A DNA stretch of 64,000 nucleotides from Nectonema munidae (Eukaryota > Nematomorpha > Nectonematoida > Nectonematidae), in contig JAUIRK010000168.1 in NCBI GenBank assembly GCA_030549495.1, forward strand, positions 496,001-560,000, given 5' to 3'. Below are positions 41,438 through 53,949 of the stretch, piece after piece. The notes under the pieces were generated by a model. It saw nothing but the letters and a program-made list of their open reading frames with translations, had not been told where the DNA came from and made no database searches. Each line of letters starts with the position of its first letter. Positions within the stretch are counted from its first letter, which is position 1. Position numbers and translations under genes: made by a program.

Positions 41438-41792
41438 TTTAATTGCATCTCATCTCAGAAGAATTTTTTTTATTTTTGTTGAAAAATTTCAAATATCTTT
41501 TTTTATAGTTTGTGAAAATTAGTAAAAGGAATGTTTATTCTTTAGGTTGTTTTTAAGAAGAATTAATTCGGAGTACAAAATTCTTATCGTGAAATTCATT
41601 TGTATCATTCTTTTTTCATTGAGATTATTTACTTGTTCTTTTTTATTTGAAACTTTTGCTTATTTTGCTTTTTGCTAGTTGTATTTTATATGATTCTTTT
41701 TAAATCCTAAGCATTCATGCTTTACCTTTGTACGATAACATTTTTGATGTCAAACTACTTTTGAAATATACAACATATATTATTTGCTTTAA

Positions 41793-41855
41793 AATAAATA
41801 TGATCAAATTTATATCTTATACTTGCTATACTAAATATATTCTTGTCAAAATAAA
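41793..41855 (+). promoter_or_regulatory. Candidate polyadenylation signals
   Basis: AATAAA occurs at 41793-41798 and 41850-41855, about 360 and 415 bases after the stop codon. In such AT-rich sequence the word is common, so use is inferred from position only. Confidence 0.35.
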
Positions 41856-41859
41856 ATGT

Positions 41860-44330
41860 GCTATTTATATAAGATATTTGTACAATAATCTTGACACTGT
41901 AGAAAAAAATAGAAAAATATAAAGCAACGCATCGTGATTAATTAACACCAATTTTCACACGATTTGCTCCAATCTCTATACTCTACATTCTTTTCATCTT
42001 GTAAATAAGATAATCTTGCTAGAAAAATCCCAAATTCAATATTCAAGTTTTACTAACGATGATTCCCATTCCACCTATAGATCTGGAAAATATTACTTTT
42101 GTTTGAGAGAATGTACATTTTGTCGGCGAAACTATTTTATGGTCTTCAGTTGCAAATTTTTTATTGGGCTTTTCCTTGACACCAAGGCTTTTTGTGTAAA
42201 AAGAATAGTTGTATATCTGGTATCTATTCAAACATTCGCTGCTGACCAAAAATGTTTTCTATTTTAAAAATCTTCAATTCAAATGATACTTCTTTCCATT
42301 TTAATTATTAGATTATTTTTCTTTGCCTTACAATATATATACAGTTACTATAAAATTTTAGAGGAGTAAGACCGAATTTTTTTAATTGAATTTCTTAATT
42401 CTTAGCACATGCGGGGGAAATTTTTAATTTTATACCATTAAAAGACTTGTTTGGCTTGTGAGTAGACGCATATTACTTTATTTGTTTTACGGTTGAGTTT
42501 CAGACGAATTCTTTTAAAATAAATTTTAAAAATTATAAAAAAGCTTTACCCCACCCCCCCCCCCCCCCCCCCACACACAATAATTTTAAGTATGTGCACT
42601 CATGTTAGTTATGCAATTTCAGAATAGTTTTTATTAGAATTCATTAAAACCTAGTATGTTTGACCTCCTAAGGGCACTTAATTCAAATATACTTTTCAAC
42701 GTGTCCTATACATTTTAAAATGAATCCAGTGTTTTTTAATTTGTTCACAGAAATTTTTTCGTAGGATATTTCGACAAGTAAGTTTATGAAAAAAATTATA
42801 AAGAATTTCTTATTTAAATTTATAAATAAAATGACATGTATTTGATTTAATTAACGATAAATTTTATATTCATCGAAGAGAGTTATTTGATTAGTTAGTT
42901 TTTATAAAGATGAATATCTGATTGGTAAGTAAGTTAGTTAGTTAGTTAGTTTACCAGTTCTCTAGTTAGTTAGATAGCTAGTAAGTCAGTTCTCTAGTTA
43001 AGCAATTAGTTAGTTACTGAATAAATAATTATTAAATTTTTTCTTCTATACTAAATAGACATTTGACAAACTGACCATTAGACCTAGTATCCATCAAAGA
43101 AAACACAGAGCCGTTTTTCATTTTTATTTGAAATTATATGAACTAAGAAATCTTTATATGCAAACTACAAAACGTTATTGAATATTTATAATTTCCTATA
43201 AAAAAGTGTATTTTAAAAGGATATATAATATTTATAATTTTGCTATAGTTATGAGGCGTTTCTCTTAATTGGATGTTGCTCAGAGAACTAAGGCATTGCA
43301 AAAAATCAAGCTATGGAAATCAATAATTTTAAGTACTTTATATAGAAATAAAATACTTAATTGAAATATAAAGAATGAAAGAAAAAATAAATATATATAT
43401 ATTGTGTATAAGATAGCCATAAATGATATATTACCAAGATTAATATCGACTCCTGTTCTTTGTATAGAGTGTGACGAAATTAATTGTATTGACTATTTTA
43501 TGAAAAACCTTACCAAATTGAATTGACTTTAAAATAAGGAAGTAGTAAAATTTTAATTGTAATAAGTGCATAAGATTTGAAATATTGCATAATAGTAGTT
43601 ATTTTCACAATATTCGCTTACTTTCCAATTTTACTTTCACTCAACAAGAAATATTACATTACTTTATTTAGATATTTTATAAAATTTAATTATATCGCCT
43701 GATCAAAAACTTTGTGATCAGATATTTTAAGTCTTTTTACTAAAAGCGATAAATATTTATGTTTATTATATATTCTTTCATTCAAAAACTGAGACGGAAA
43801 TATGCATAAAGTATTTAAAGATTGCTGACATGTGTTTTCAGACTACTGTAACGGATAGAAAATGGTATACTGATCAAAATGCAACTAGAATAAAAAGGCA
43901 CATAGTACATTAGACAATAATTAGTCTTAGTATGTGAGTTAATTACCATTGCTTAGTTACTACATTACAACTTCTTTCAGCAAAAGATAATCTCTTATTT
44001 TGAAAATATCATGATGCTGTTACTGTTATTCTATTCTCCCAAAGGTTAACTCAGGAGCACGTGGGAGAGGTATTACCGGCTTATTTTCTTTAAGTCAATT
44101 TTATAGGTGAAGAACAAAAATATTTTATTGCAAACTACAAACTTTATTCAAAGGTGTAAAGGTAATAATTATTAATTTTGATATTCCAATTTTAAAATTA
44201 TTTTTAGGTAAACTTGTTTATACAAAAGACGTAATCAAAAATTTTACATTAATAAAAAAACCAGTTCAACACAATCATGAACAAAATTTGTTTAAAATGG
44301 AATTCATTGATAACATTAAAAAAATGCTGC
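41860..44330. other. Intergenic, with a C-run and GTTA repeats
   Basis: A C-run lies at about 42550-42572 and imperfect (GTTA)n/(TTAG)n repeats at 42885-43015. No gene, RNA gene or transposon core is recognised. Confidence 0.5.
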
Positions 44331-44339
44331 ATCAGGATT

Positions 44340-45110
44340 AATATATATATAGAGAGAGAAAGTTTATTTCAAAATAATATTGAGTAAAAGAAATTAAACA
44401 TAATGATGAGAAGAAGCCGTAGTTTACAAAATCTATAAATTACATGGAATGAACAAAGGTTCATCAAGATCAAATATTAGTTTGATGGATTATTAAAGGC
44501 CAGATGACCGCTTAGAAATAACCCAGAAAACAATAAAAGAACTAATAATAAAATATAAAATTAATTTTAAATGAGAGGTATAAACATAAACAAGGAACAT
44601 GATTAAGCATTCATATGTTAATAATAATTATATATATATAAACATAGGAAAAAAATTATCATAGATGAAACTTACAAACATAACAATCACTTAAAGTACA
44701 GGTATTAGATGCATAATTATCAAACAAAAAATTTTTCACATAGGCTTTATATGAAGAAATACGAGGGAATTGTGAAAGTGAGTTTACAGTGGAATTGAAT
44801 TTGTTAAGTATTCTGTATATGAAGCACTGCTTTGACTTTGAGAGATGATAAAAAGGAAGTTGAAATAAATTGCTGAAACGAGGAGACTTTAGATGAAAAA
44901 GATAAGGATAATCTGCTAAACTTTATATCTTTAGTGTAGACAAGTTACATACTTGTTTCATAATACTATATAGCTCCTCAAATAATACTACATTGACCAT
45001 ATAAAAGCATTTAATTAAACGAGTTACTATTTCATATTTCTTATGATCTTGCGTTCTCATTTCCATGTGTTTGACTCCCTTAATTCTCTCATACTCAAAT
45101 ATTTGTACTA
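44340..45110 (-). mobile_element. Probable LINE 3' end, minus strand
   Basis: On the minus strand the end reads TTGAAATAAACTTTCTCTCT followed by (TA)n, like a LINE tail. Upstream, minus frames give SSYKAYVKNFLF near 44740, like the C-terminal end of CR1/Rex1-type reverse transcriptase proteins. It is heavily decayed. Confidence 0.4.
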
Positions 45111-45139
45111 TAATAAGTAACGATTGTGCGAAAAAACTT

Positions 45140-45365
45140 AAAATTATTTTTTTGAAAAAAACTGATGTTTACGAATTCAATTGACACTTTTACTCATTTT
45201 TACACTCTAGTGGCGAAAAAGGAGTACAAAAATTACAAACATAAACGATATTGTACTCAAAAATTATTTTAAATTTTGAGGATAGTTTTAGTAAGAAGTT
45301 TATCCTCAATCAAAATTTTAATTGTGATTTACAATCAAAAACTAATTTTTTGATTTGAGTTTTTC
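45140..45365 (+). repeat. Dispersed ~140-bp tandem-repeat element, copy 2 (short)
   Basis: It shares ACGAATTCAATTGACAC, GGAGTACAAAAATTAC and TCCTCAATCAAAATTTTAAT with the copies at 30 kb, 47 kb and 53 kb. Only one to two units remain. Confidence 0.6.
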
Positions 45366-45369
45366 AAAA

Positions 45370-45905
45370 TATCCCTTTTTTTCAGATGAATTGAATATTG
45401 ATAAAAAAAAAGTTACAAATGAACTTGAGACTGTAGTTAAATTTCTAAAAAAAAAATTGAAAAAGTTAAAAAAAACTTACTAAAATTTTACCTGCTATGA
45501 GAAATTTTCCTTATTCTGAAAGAATAAAAGTTTTGAACTTACCTTCACTTTATTATAGAATAAAGAGAAAAATGATTACAATTTTCAAAATTGTAAAGAA
45601 AATTATGATAATAAAAGAAGATGTCCTATACCTTGCTTTTAAACAAAAATTTCTAGAATGCATGGCTTCAAATTTAAAGCTGAAAGTTTCCAGAACAAGT
45701 AAACATTTATAACACAAAGAGCTTTTGAAAATTGGAATTCCTTGCCCAGTGAAGTTGTGAATTCTACTACGTTGAATGACATTAAAAACAAATTCAATGC
45801 AGTTTGACAGCCTAAGAGATTGTATTATTTTACTTAATTTCAAGATGCAAACCTTACAGGCATTAGCGTCAATTTTGCTTAAATAAATATGTTATGTTAT
45901 GTTAT
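45370..45905 (+). mobile_element. LINE 3' end (Jockey/CR1-like) with (ATGTT)n tail
   Basis: The frame at 45497-45712 gives RNFPYSERIKVLNLPSLYYR. After a shift, FENWNSLPSEVVNSTTLNDI (about 45725-45785) follows. Both are hallmark C-terminal motifs of non-LTR reverse transcriptase proteins. The element ends AAATAAATATGTTATGTT with a (ATGTT)n tail at 45887-45908. Stops and one frameshift show it is dead. Confidence 0.75.
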
Positions 45906-46650
45906 GTTAAATGGTTCAATAATAATGGTATAATAATTAACGGCAATAAATCAAAAATTATGATTTTCTCAAAACAAAACTCATTAATTCTTAAAGCTGA
46001 TAAATTAATGTTTTATATTGTTGATAAAATCTGTTTACTAGGCATTGTTATCGATAACAAACTTAAATGGTTGAAACATATTCAGCATGTTAATGGCAAA
46101 ATTTCTAAAGTTTGGGGGATTTTACGATAACATAATTCTTTTTTTCTACCTCATATAAACTAATGCTTGATCATATGGAAATATTGTAATCTTTCACCTT
46201 TGATTAAGTCTTAGAAAAAGCAATTAGACTTATATATTGGTGTTAACTAATTATCACATATACAAGCAATCTTTTCTTTGAATCCATAATACTAAAATTG
46301 AATGAGAATATAACCAACCTAGCTCTTTTTCTTTAAACTTTTTAATTACAAGCTTCCAAATATCTTTAATAAAATGATCTATTTTAGCGACAGTGATATT
46401 CAATATATATTAGGAAATGAAAACATGGCTCTTCTACCTCATTATAAATGCTCATAGTTTTATCAAAAACTTGATTATAAACTTTCTCATTATTGGAACA
46501 ATAACTTACACTTGATTAATTATTTAAACTTAAACATTGGCTCGTACAAAAAGGAAATAAAAAAAATGTACATAAAAAATTATTCATTTGAATGTATTGT
46601 GGAAGATTGCTTCTCTTGTTCTTGCTCTAAACGTTACAACGCTTGGTATT
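45906..46650 (+). mobile_element. Second LINE fragment, reverse transcriptase C-terminal part
   Basis: It starts directly at the tail of the preceding LINE. It encodes VKWFNNNGIIINGNKSKIMI, LLGIVIDNKLKWLKHIQHVN and KISKVWGILR, matching the thumb region of CR1/Rex1-type reverse transcriptases. Downstream frames with stops continue to about 46650 (CIVEDCFSCSCSKRYNAW). Confidence 0.7.
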
Positions 46651-46889
46651 GATGCTCATTTCATTTGTTGGTTTGACTAATAACTAAAATTCTAGATTTG
46701 TTTATGAACTCATATATATATATAGAATATTTCTTTATTGAATTTATCTATTTTGGTTCCTATATATACTTACATTTTCCACTATATACTGGCCTTTTGA
46801 ATTTTCACGATTACTTTTTCTTTTATATATCATGGAGTCTATTCTTTTTAAAAGAAATAAAAAATAAAAAATATTTTCTATTTAAAATA

Positions 46890-47870
46890 TGAAAGTATGT
46901 TTATGAGATAATTTTCAGTCATACATCACTAATTCTATTTGACTTTTGATACATTTTTTCACAATAATGGGCAAAACATAGCCAAAAAAAAGGTAATTTG
47001 TTTGACATATTTATATCCTAATTACGAAAACTAAGTCCAAAAATGAATCAGCGTGGTAATCTAGTCTAGTATAAAAAAAATATTTTATTGAGAATATAAA
47101 TAATATTCTAGCAAATGTTTTTAGTCGTCAACCACAAATATGATTAATATTTTCACACTCTAATTGCAAAAAAATTAATCGAGAAATAAAATCAGCATTT
47201 TCGATAAAATATATTTTATTTAAAATGTATATAAAGGTTTTTGGAGAAACTTTCTCAGACGTAAACTTCAATTTTTTTTGACATTTCCTAATTCAAATTG
47301 CTAAACTGATTTCAGAAATGAAATTACCATGGCTGATTTTTTAAAAAAAATATACTTGGTTTAAAATTTAATTAATATTCTTGGAGAAAATAATCAGAAG
47401 TCTCTTGTAGAAATTTTGACAACCCACAAAAAAATGAGGCCGGAATTTAAATTGATATTCTTGATTAATATAAAAAATATATATATTTTTAATATGAATA
47501 ATATTTTTAGATATAATTTTGAAGCGTAAACCCAAAATTTCATTAACATTTTCAGAATTTTTTACACTATAATTGCGAAAATTGAATACCGAGTTGAAGT
47601 AAGCATGATTCATTTAGTATAAAAAATATATATTTTATTTAAAATTTAAATAATATTCTTGAACATAATTCTCAGGCATAAACCGCACATTTGATTGACA
47701 CTTTCAGAAATTATTCTAATTGCGAAAACTATGTCGAGAAATAAAATCAGCATGGTTAATTTGTTATAAAAAAATATAATTTTATTTAAAATTTGAATGA
47801 AAGTTTTCGTAAGCAATTTTATCATCAATCAAAATTTTGAATCACATTTGTTACAGGGTTGCAATGTTTA
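46890..47870 (+). repeat. Dispersed ~140-bp tandem-repeat element, copy 3 (longest, about seven units)
   Basis: A TATTTTATT-like word preceded by TATAAAAAA recurs at about 47081, 47212, 47351, 47483, 47631 and 47779, a period of 131-150 bp. Units contain AATTGCGAAAACT and ATCAGCATGGTTAATTTG. The array ends with TCATCAATCAAAATTTTGAA near 47821, as in the other copies. Confidence 0.8.
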
Positions 47871-49170
47871 TTGGAAAAATATGCATGCAATTTTCTTAGA
47901 AGGAACATTATATATTTTTATACTTATTTCAATGATGTTGTCTTATTTTTGTCTATTTTTTATATATTTAAATTTACTATTTTATCTATGTTATGTATAT
48001 CATTATCTATATTTATATATATTTGTTAGTATAAACGAAAATATTTTAGTTCTAATGAATTATATTTCAATGAACTTACTTCATTATACTCTTCAATATT
48101 TTTTTGCAAATATTTATATATATATTCATGTTTAATAATAATTTTAGCGGATTTTGGGTTTTTTATTAACTTTGCTTTTTACATCTCTTACCATACTCAA
48201 TAGCCAATATTTAATTTCACATTTTTTAAACCAATCCAAGTGTATTTCTTTTGATAATGTATATTATCTCATTTATGCTAAACAAACCATTTTATTATAT
48301 TCTATTCATGAACTGAATAATTAAAATGAAGATATGCATTCAAAAATATCAGTTTTAAAATATGCAAAAATACTACTCTGTTCATGGAAATCAAGTCATA
48401 AATTAAAAATCATAAAGTAGAAAACATAAAAAACGAAAAATAACCCATGCACAAAATGAAGAAAAAAACAAAGCCTTGTGGGTATATTTTTGTTTGAATT
48501 AATTCATTATTTTTTCTTCATCTAAAAAAATGTTCATCCTTTTCTTTACTTTGTTATTTATACTACCTACAGTTATTTTTAAAGTTGAACTTCCATTTTG
48601 GTTGCAAAATAATCCGTAATGATAGTATTTTAAGTATTATACTCTATATAGATGTCAAATTGAGCCTTTCAGGAAACTACATAAATATTTGTTTTTTTTA
48701 AAAGATGTAGTTTTAAATTCTATTTTTTTTACTAAGGATATATTAAAACTAGGTTTCAGCGAATCATAGAATTTCGTTTCTAATTATTTTACTTATCACA
48801 TTTATCCCATTAATCACACATATAAAAAAATTTTTAATTCCATAATTATATTTATTCAACATACACTGATTGTATATCTATTCATTCTGTTCTTGAAACA
48901 ACAAAAAATATACTAATTTCATGGGTCAAAGTGCTAGAAAAAAATTATGTATTTGTGTAAGAAATAGGATTCAGTCAATTTACAAAAAGACGCAAATACA
49001 AATTACAAAGATCGAATCCAAGCTGCATGAATTTATCATTTTATTTTGATAAAGCGATATTTCAAAAAATAGAAATACGCTTTTAGTTGAAATTTTTTTA
49101 CTTTGAAAATATTTTTATTGTTCCTCGCCTTTTATATGTTAAATGATATTATAACTCTCAAACCACAATG
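47871..49170. other. AT-rich stretch, nothing recognised
   Basis: Long frames here (for example 47797-48135) are Phe/Tyr/Leu-rich artefacts of A/T runs. No feature is supported. Confidence 0.5.
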
Positions 49171-49176
49171 ATTGTA

Positions 49177-49290
49177 GTTAAGAAATAAATTACGAATAAT
49201 GATTCAAAATTAAATCGTTTTTGACTTTCTTTATAATTCATTATTTGAAACACCAGAAAGATAAGGGCTATTGTTGAATGCTGATAATAT
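49177..49290. repeat. Short dispersed repeat, related to 53812-53925
   Basis: The block with GAATAATGATTCAAAATTAAA and CAGAAAGATAAGGGCTAT is shared with 53812-53925 at roughly 85 per cent identity by eye, in the same orientation. Both encode a similar minus-strand peptide (FQIMNYKES / FQIMYYKEG), so the source may have been coding. Confidence 0.6.
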
Positions 49291-52200
49291 GTTATTATAA
49301 TTAAATATTGTGATGGCAAAGTTTTTTCCTTTCGAAATATTATTGCCAAATCATCTAAAAGTTATATAGTAATTCAGTACTGATATACAAATTATTTTAA
49401 TTATCAAAATAACCAAAGATTTTAAGTCAAAGATTAAACTTATAAAGATTTTGGTTATTCTAGTTTATTTCTCTTAAAATTTAAGATAATTGTGGGAATA
49501 TAATTATTTTTCATAAAATTTAAAAGTGTTAGAATTTTTTTAACTAACACTAAATTTCTTATGCCAGCAGCCATCCTAATACAGAGAACAAATAAATGTC
49601 CTGTGAGAATATTATGGGGTGAAAAATCTCACTAAAGAAAGCCGAAATTACAAATAGCTAAAATAGTAGTTTACAAATTATTATCATAAATAGCTTACGC
49701 AAAATGTATCTACGAAATTCGGCAACAAATGATAGTCTGACTGGACTTGTTATAAATTCTGTTCCAAAAATATATAACTTCAAGTTATTTATCGTTTAAC
49801 AAATGGGGCAAGTGGAAAATTTTATTTAAATTTATCTTTTGCTTTTGAAGCTTAGCTTATTATCCAATTCCTCACAACCACAAGTGTACTTTATAGTGAG
49901 TGTGCACACCTGTATGTAATTTTATATCAAATTAAACTGTCCTCTTCTTTTTATGCTATAAAAAGGGTAATTTTACTCATGCTAATTTTTTAATGGATAC
50001 TCTAACCAATAAATTTTTTTTTCGAAAAATAACTATATTTACTATGTAGCAAAAATATATATAAATATTATTTTCAATATTATAAAAAAATTATAGTTTT
50101 ATTTCCCCTCAATAATTTTTTCAGAATACTGCTTTGACAGAGGATATTTCTTGCATATTTAGTTAAGTTATTCCCATTAATTTATTTTAGCTAATTTTGT
50201 AGTAAAAAAATTCTGGGAATGTAGATTTTCTAAAACTTAATCCACAACTAACTCTACTTAACCTTAAATAATACACCCACGCTACTTTATAATATTGGAA
50301 GTTTATTTTATTCCCACATTGTCTGTCACAATTATGAAAGAAGCACATATTTCATGCAGTAAATCTATAAAATTAAATGCCAACTTGTTGTGTAGCGTTG
50401 TTTCGATAATTTTCGACAAGATATTGACATATGTGTTCATTTATTTTTTGCGTGACGAGATGAAGTATATTTAACGGTATACGATTACTGTTCTCTACCT
50501 TATTCGTTTGAGTGACTTTTATAGAACTTATTTTGATTATTTTCATGTATTTGAGAACATCATGCTTTTATTTAAATAAACTTTTTTTCATTGAAAAATA
50601 AATTTCATTGTTTCATAAATTATTTGCAGTAGCTTTTATGCAGTTAGTTAGCCTTTAATTAGTTATTTAAGTAATTGTTAATTGGAAAGTTTGTTGATAA
50701 TAATATAAAAGAGTCTTCGTTTTTCCAGTAAATTTTTATAATCAAAGCCCTCAATTTTATCGAAATTTTGTCTACCAGCATTATATCAGTTGACATTTTT
50801 CATGCAAGACTAAGTTTAAAACCTAAAGAATAAAACAAATGAATTTTTCTTAAAAAAATTAATTTTTTCATTTAAAATTCTAAAATAAAAACTAGATATA
50901 TTACACGTTACTTACAGAAAGCTCTGGTATGTTTCTTAACATATACAATACAGAAGCGCGTCGAGGATGGCGTGGATGACGCAAGTACCCTCTAAAATGG
51001 CTGAGAAATTGAAAAAGATGAGAAAATCGCCCGTAAGATTCATAAGCAATTGAAATTACTGAGGAACAAGCCCCTGTAAATGAAAATCCTAGATTCGTCT
51101 GTATTTTTTTAAAAGTTATCTTTCGATAAAAGTTTCATTCGGCCAAATGCTCGTCAACGGATCAATTTATATAATTTATATTTAAACATAATTATATAAA
51201 TTTTCTAAATTAGGCCAAATGTTTGCGTTGAAAGAGAAGTTATGCCAAATACTGGAACCAATAGATTTCGCGGCGTCAAATGTGGTGGTTTCCTGATAAT
51301 TTACAAGTGTAAAGAAGTGACGTAATCAAAACTTGCGATATTTTTACTTTAAATGCACTTTTTTCAAACTAGAAGCACATGGTAAAAATCCTCATTGCGT
51401 AACCATCAAAAATTATTAAATAATGACAGATCATAGGCTAAAATCTAGCTACAGTTAAATCTACCCTTATGTTACCTAAGTATTTTCTGATATGTGAGTT
51501 TCACTGAATAACGAGTTTGTATTTCAGAGTCTTTACATACAACAATTTAAATAATCAAATCTACAACATTTTCTGGATCCATAAGCGTTCATTTATTCAT
51601 AATGAGGTCTGATCCTGAACTTCTAATTTTGATAAGTTAGCTTTTATTATATTTGTAAGTCTATTTTTGTATCTGATAACGCTTCAAACGTTTGATACAC
51701 CTGTTCACTATCCAGTTCAGGACAGATTAAAACCAGTCCAAGTTGTTCAGTTCAGGATGGTCCTCTCTTTTGAAACGATTCAGTTACGTCTTAATAAATG
51801 TTATGTTCTATCGTGTTAAAGTCCTAAGATAAATAAAAACCTATCCTAACCCTTAGGACACCAACAGGACAAATAACCTTAACGGTTAAAAAAAGTTTCA
51901 TTTTTTCATTAAAGGTGAAGAGATTCAAAAATAAATTGAAAATTGACCCCCTAAAGTCCTTTTAACTTTTTATTTTTAACATATATGTTTTAAAAAGTGT
52001 TCATATTTTTTTTAATTTCTAATGTTTTATTGCTATTATAAATTCATTTTAACGTATATAACACCTATCGGACATATATAGTTCAAAAAGAAGAAACAGA
52101 ATTTTTGCTTTCTTGACAAAATATCTATCTTGATTTATTTAATGATGTTCATTTTTATGAAAAGCATCCAAATCTATCAAAAATAAATAAATCAAACCTG

Positions 52201-52420
52201 ACAATCAACGTCAGATATGTGAACTTAAAAATAATTTATACTTGCATTATTTCTTTGTTAATTTTTTTCTTAATTTATTTAATAAACCCTCTCGGAACCG
52301 AAAAGTATTCCCTTTTCCGAGAATAACTTAGTTGTAATTGATTTATTTCACTATGCAATTCTTTGCATAAAACTTTACTGCACTTCATTCATATAAAATC
52401 TTTTTTTCATTGTCATCTCA
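49291..52420. other. AT-rich stretch with one possible transposon terminus
   Basis: At 51847-51890 TAACCCTTAGGACACCAACA resembles 20355-20400. Words related to the 16-kb tandem repeat (GATGTTCATTTTTATGAAAAG on +) occur near 52144. No gene is recognised. Confidence 0.45.
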
Positions 52421-52435
52421 TTTTAATGGCAAACG

Positions 52436-52518
52436 GAGAAAAGTGTGCAAACGACAAAAGAGTTTATTTTTCTTTTTTTTTCTCTGCTGCACACTTTTGC
52501 CGTTTGCACACTTTTCTC
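52436..52518. repeat. 18-bp perfect inverted repeat with a 47-bp spacer
   Basis: GAGAAAAGTGTGCAAACG (52436-52453) is the exact complement of CGTTTGCACACTTTTCTC (52501-52518). An extra GCACACTTTTGC directly precedes the right arm. The spacer is A- and T-rich. It could be a small foldback element or a transposon end pair. Confidence 0.8.
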
Positions 52519-52609
52519 TTAGAACCATTTTAATGATAATGATATAGAATAAAAAAGTGTCATATGTTTATAATAAATCAAAAATGTCAATTTCATTGCA
52601 TTTTAGGCT

Positions 52610-52710
52610 GTCTATATATCTCCTTAAGGAACCGTTTGGAACCGGTATTTCCCGGTTTTGTAAGTTTTTTTCGGTATCAGTACCGGTTCCTAATTTTCGA
52701 TACTTATGCA
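52610..52710. mobile_element. Transposon terminus (ACCGGTTCC-type), fragment
   Basis: The stretch has GGAACCGGTATTTCCCGG and AGTACCGGTTCC, then TATGCAAACCCTA. Read in reverse, TAGGGTTTGCATAAGTATCG looks like a transposon end with internal palindromes. No partner was found. Confidence 0.35.
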
Positions 52711-52859
52711 AACCCTAGTACCTATTTCTTTCTTAAATTATATAGCTGTCCATAAGACTACTTCGATCATTTAAAATCGGGTATCAGGAGTTACTATTAA
52801 TTTTTTCTTTTGATCACGTTCTCTCTCCAATTTATTTTTAGATCGCTTCGTTCTCTCAT

Positions 52860-53560
52860 ACTCATCTTCAAAAAATTTTATAATATATTTTTGTTTTCTT
52901 TTTTCTAAATAAATAATTCATACCCAACATGATTGAAGAAAGTATAAGTCAAAATATATAGAAAAATTTATATTTGTGCAGCAAATATATAAACTTTTCC
53001 AAAAAAATTTGACAGAAATTATTTTTTTTTGGAAAAAAACTGATTTTCAGACATACATAACTAATTCAATTGACACATTGAGATATTTTTTAACCGTATT
53101 GGCCAAAATGTACTACAGAAATGAAATTAGCAATAGTCGATTTAGTTTAAAAATATTATTTTAAATTTGAAAGATATTTTTACAGATAATTTTATCCTTA
53201 ATTATAATTTGATTAACGATTTTCAATCAAGTAGCGATTTATATCATTAAAATTATAGATATAAATACAGTTCATGTAAAATTTTAATGAGTATTTTTAG
53301 AGAAAATTTTTAAAAGTAAACCACAAATTTGTTTGATCCTTTTAGGTATTTTCAAACCCTAAATGCAAAAACTGAGTGCAGAAATGAAAATAACATGGCC
53401 GATTTGTTATAAAAAACATGCATTTTATGTAAAATTTAGATAAAAGTTTATTAGATATATTTATCATCAATCAAAATGTATGGACATTTTCTAAAAAGTA
53501 GCCATGTTTATTGAAAAAATAAATATATATAAGTGTTATGTTTTCAAAACTGTATATAAA
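52860..53560 (+). repeat. Dispersed ~140-bp tandem-repeat element, copy 4
   Basis: It has the same lead-in as 29975 (CAACATGATTGAAGAAAGT), the same units (ACTAATTCAATTGACAC, AACTGAGTGCAGAAATG, AACATGGCCGATTTGTTATA) and the same exit (TCATCAATCAAAATGTATG). Shared unique sequence at the 5' side shows this is one mobile unit, not independent satellites. Confidence 0.75.
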
Positions 53561-53811
53561 TATAATTTTTTAAGGGAGTAACTAATATCGACACTTAGTT
53601 ATAAAATTAAATACAAATAGTATCAAAATTTTAGGGAAAAAATTTTAATTTTTGACTTTGATTGATCGTTTTTGACATGGGAGGTTTATTCAATAACCAT
53701 GAAAATGGTATCAAAAGATGCAGCTAACGATTTTGAGAAAAGTCACTAAATTTTAAGGATATAAATTTCTTTGATTGCTGAGAAATTTGTATCAAAAAAT
53801 TATTATTATTT

Positions 53812-53925
53812 AAGAAATCGAATACGAATAATGATCCAAAATTAAATTGATTTTGACCTTCTTTATAATACATTATTTGAAACTCCAGAAAGATAAAGGC
53901 TATCATTGATTGCGTCCAATAAAAT
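53812..53925. repeat. Short dispersed repeat, related to 49177-49290
   Basis: See the partner entry. This copy lies just upstream of a LINE fragment. Confidence 0.6.
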
Positions 53926-53949
53926 AATAAAAGTATCCAAAACTTCCTG

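Noticed and set aside
47797-48135. 112-codon frame rich in Phe, Tyr, Ile and Leu
   Set aside because: Composition is what T-rich sequence gives; no motif, splice or promoter context, and it overlaps the repeat array.
50954-50987. Exon-like segment between ACAATACAG and GTACCC
   Set aside because: About ten codons with no family match or neighbouring exons.
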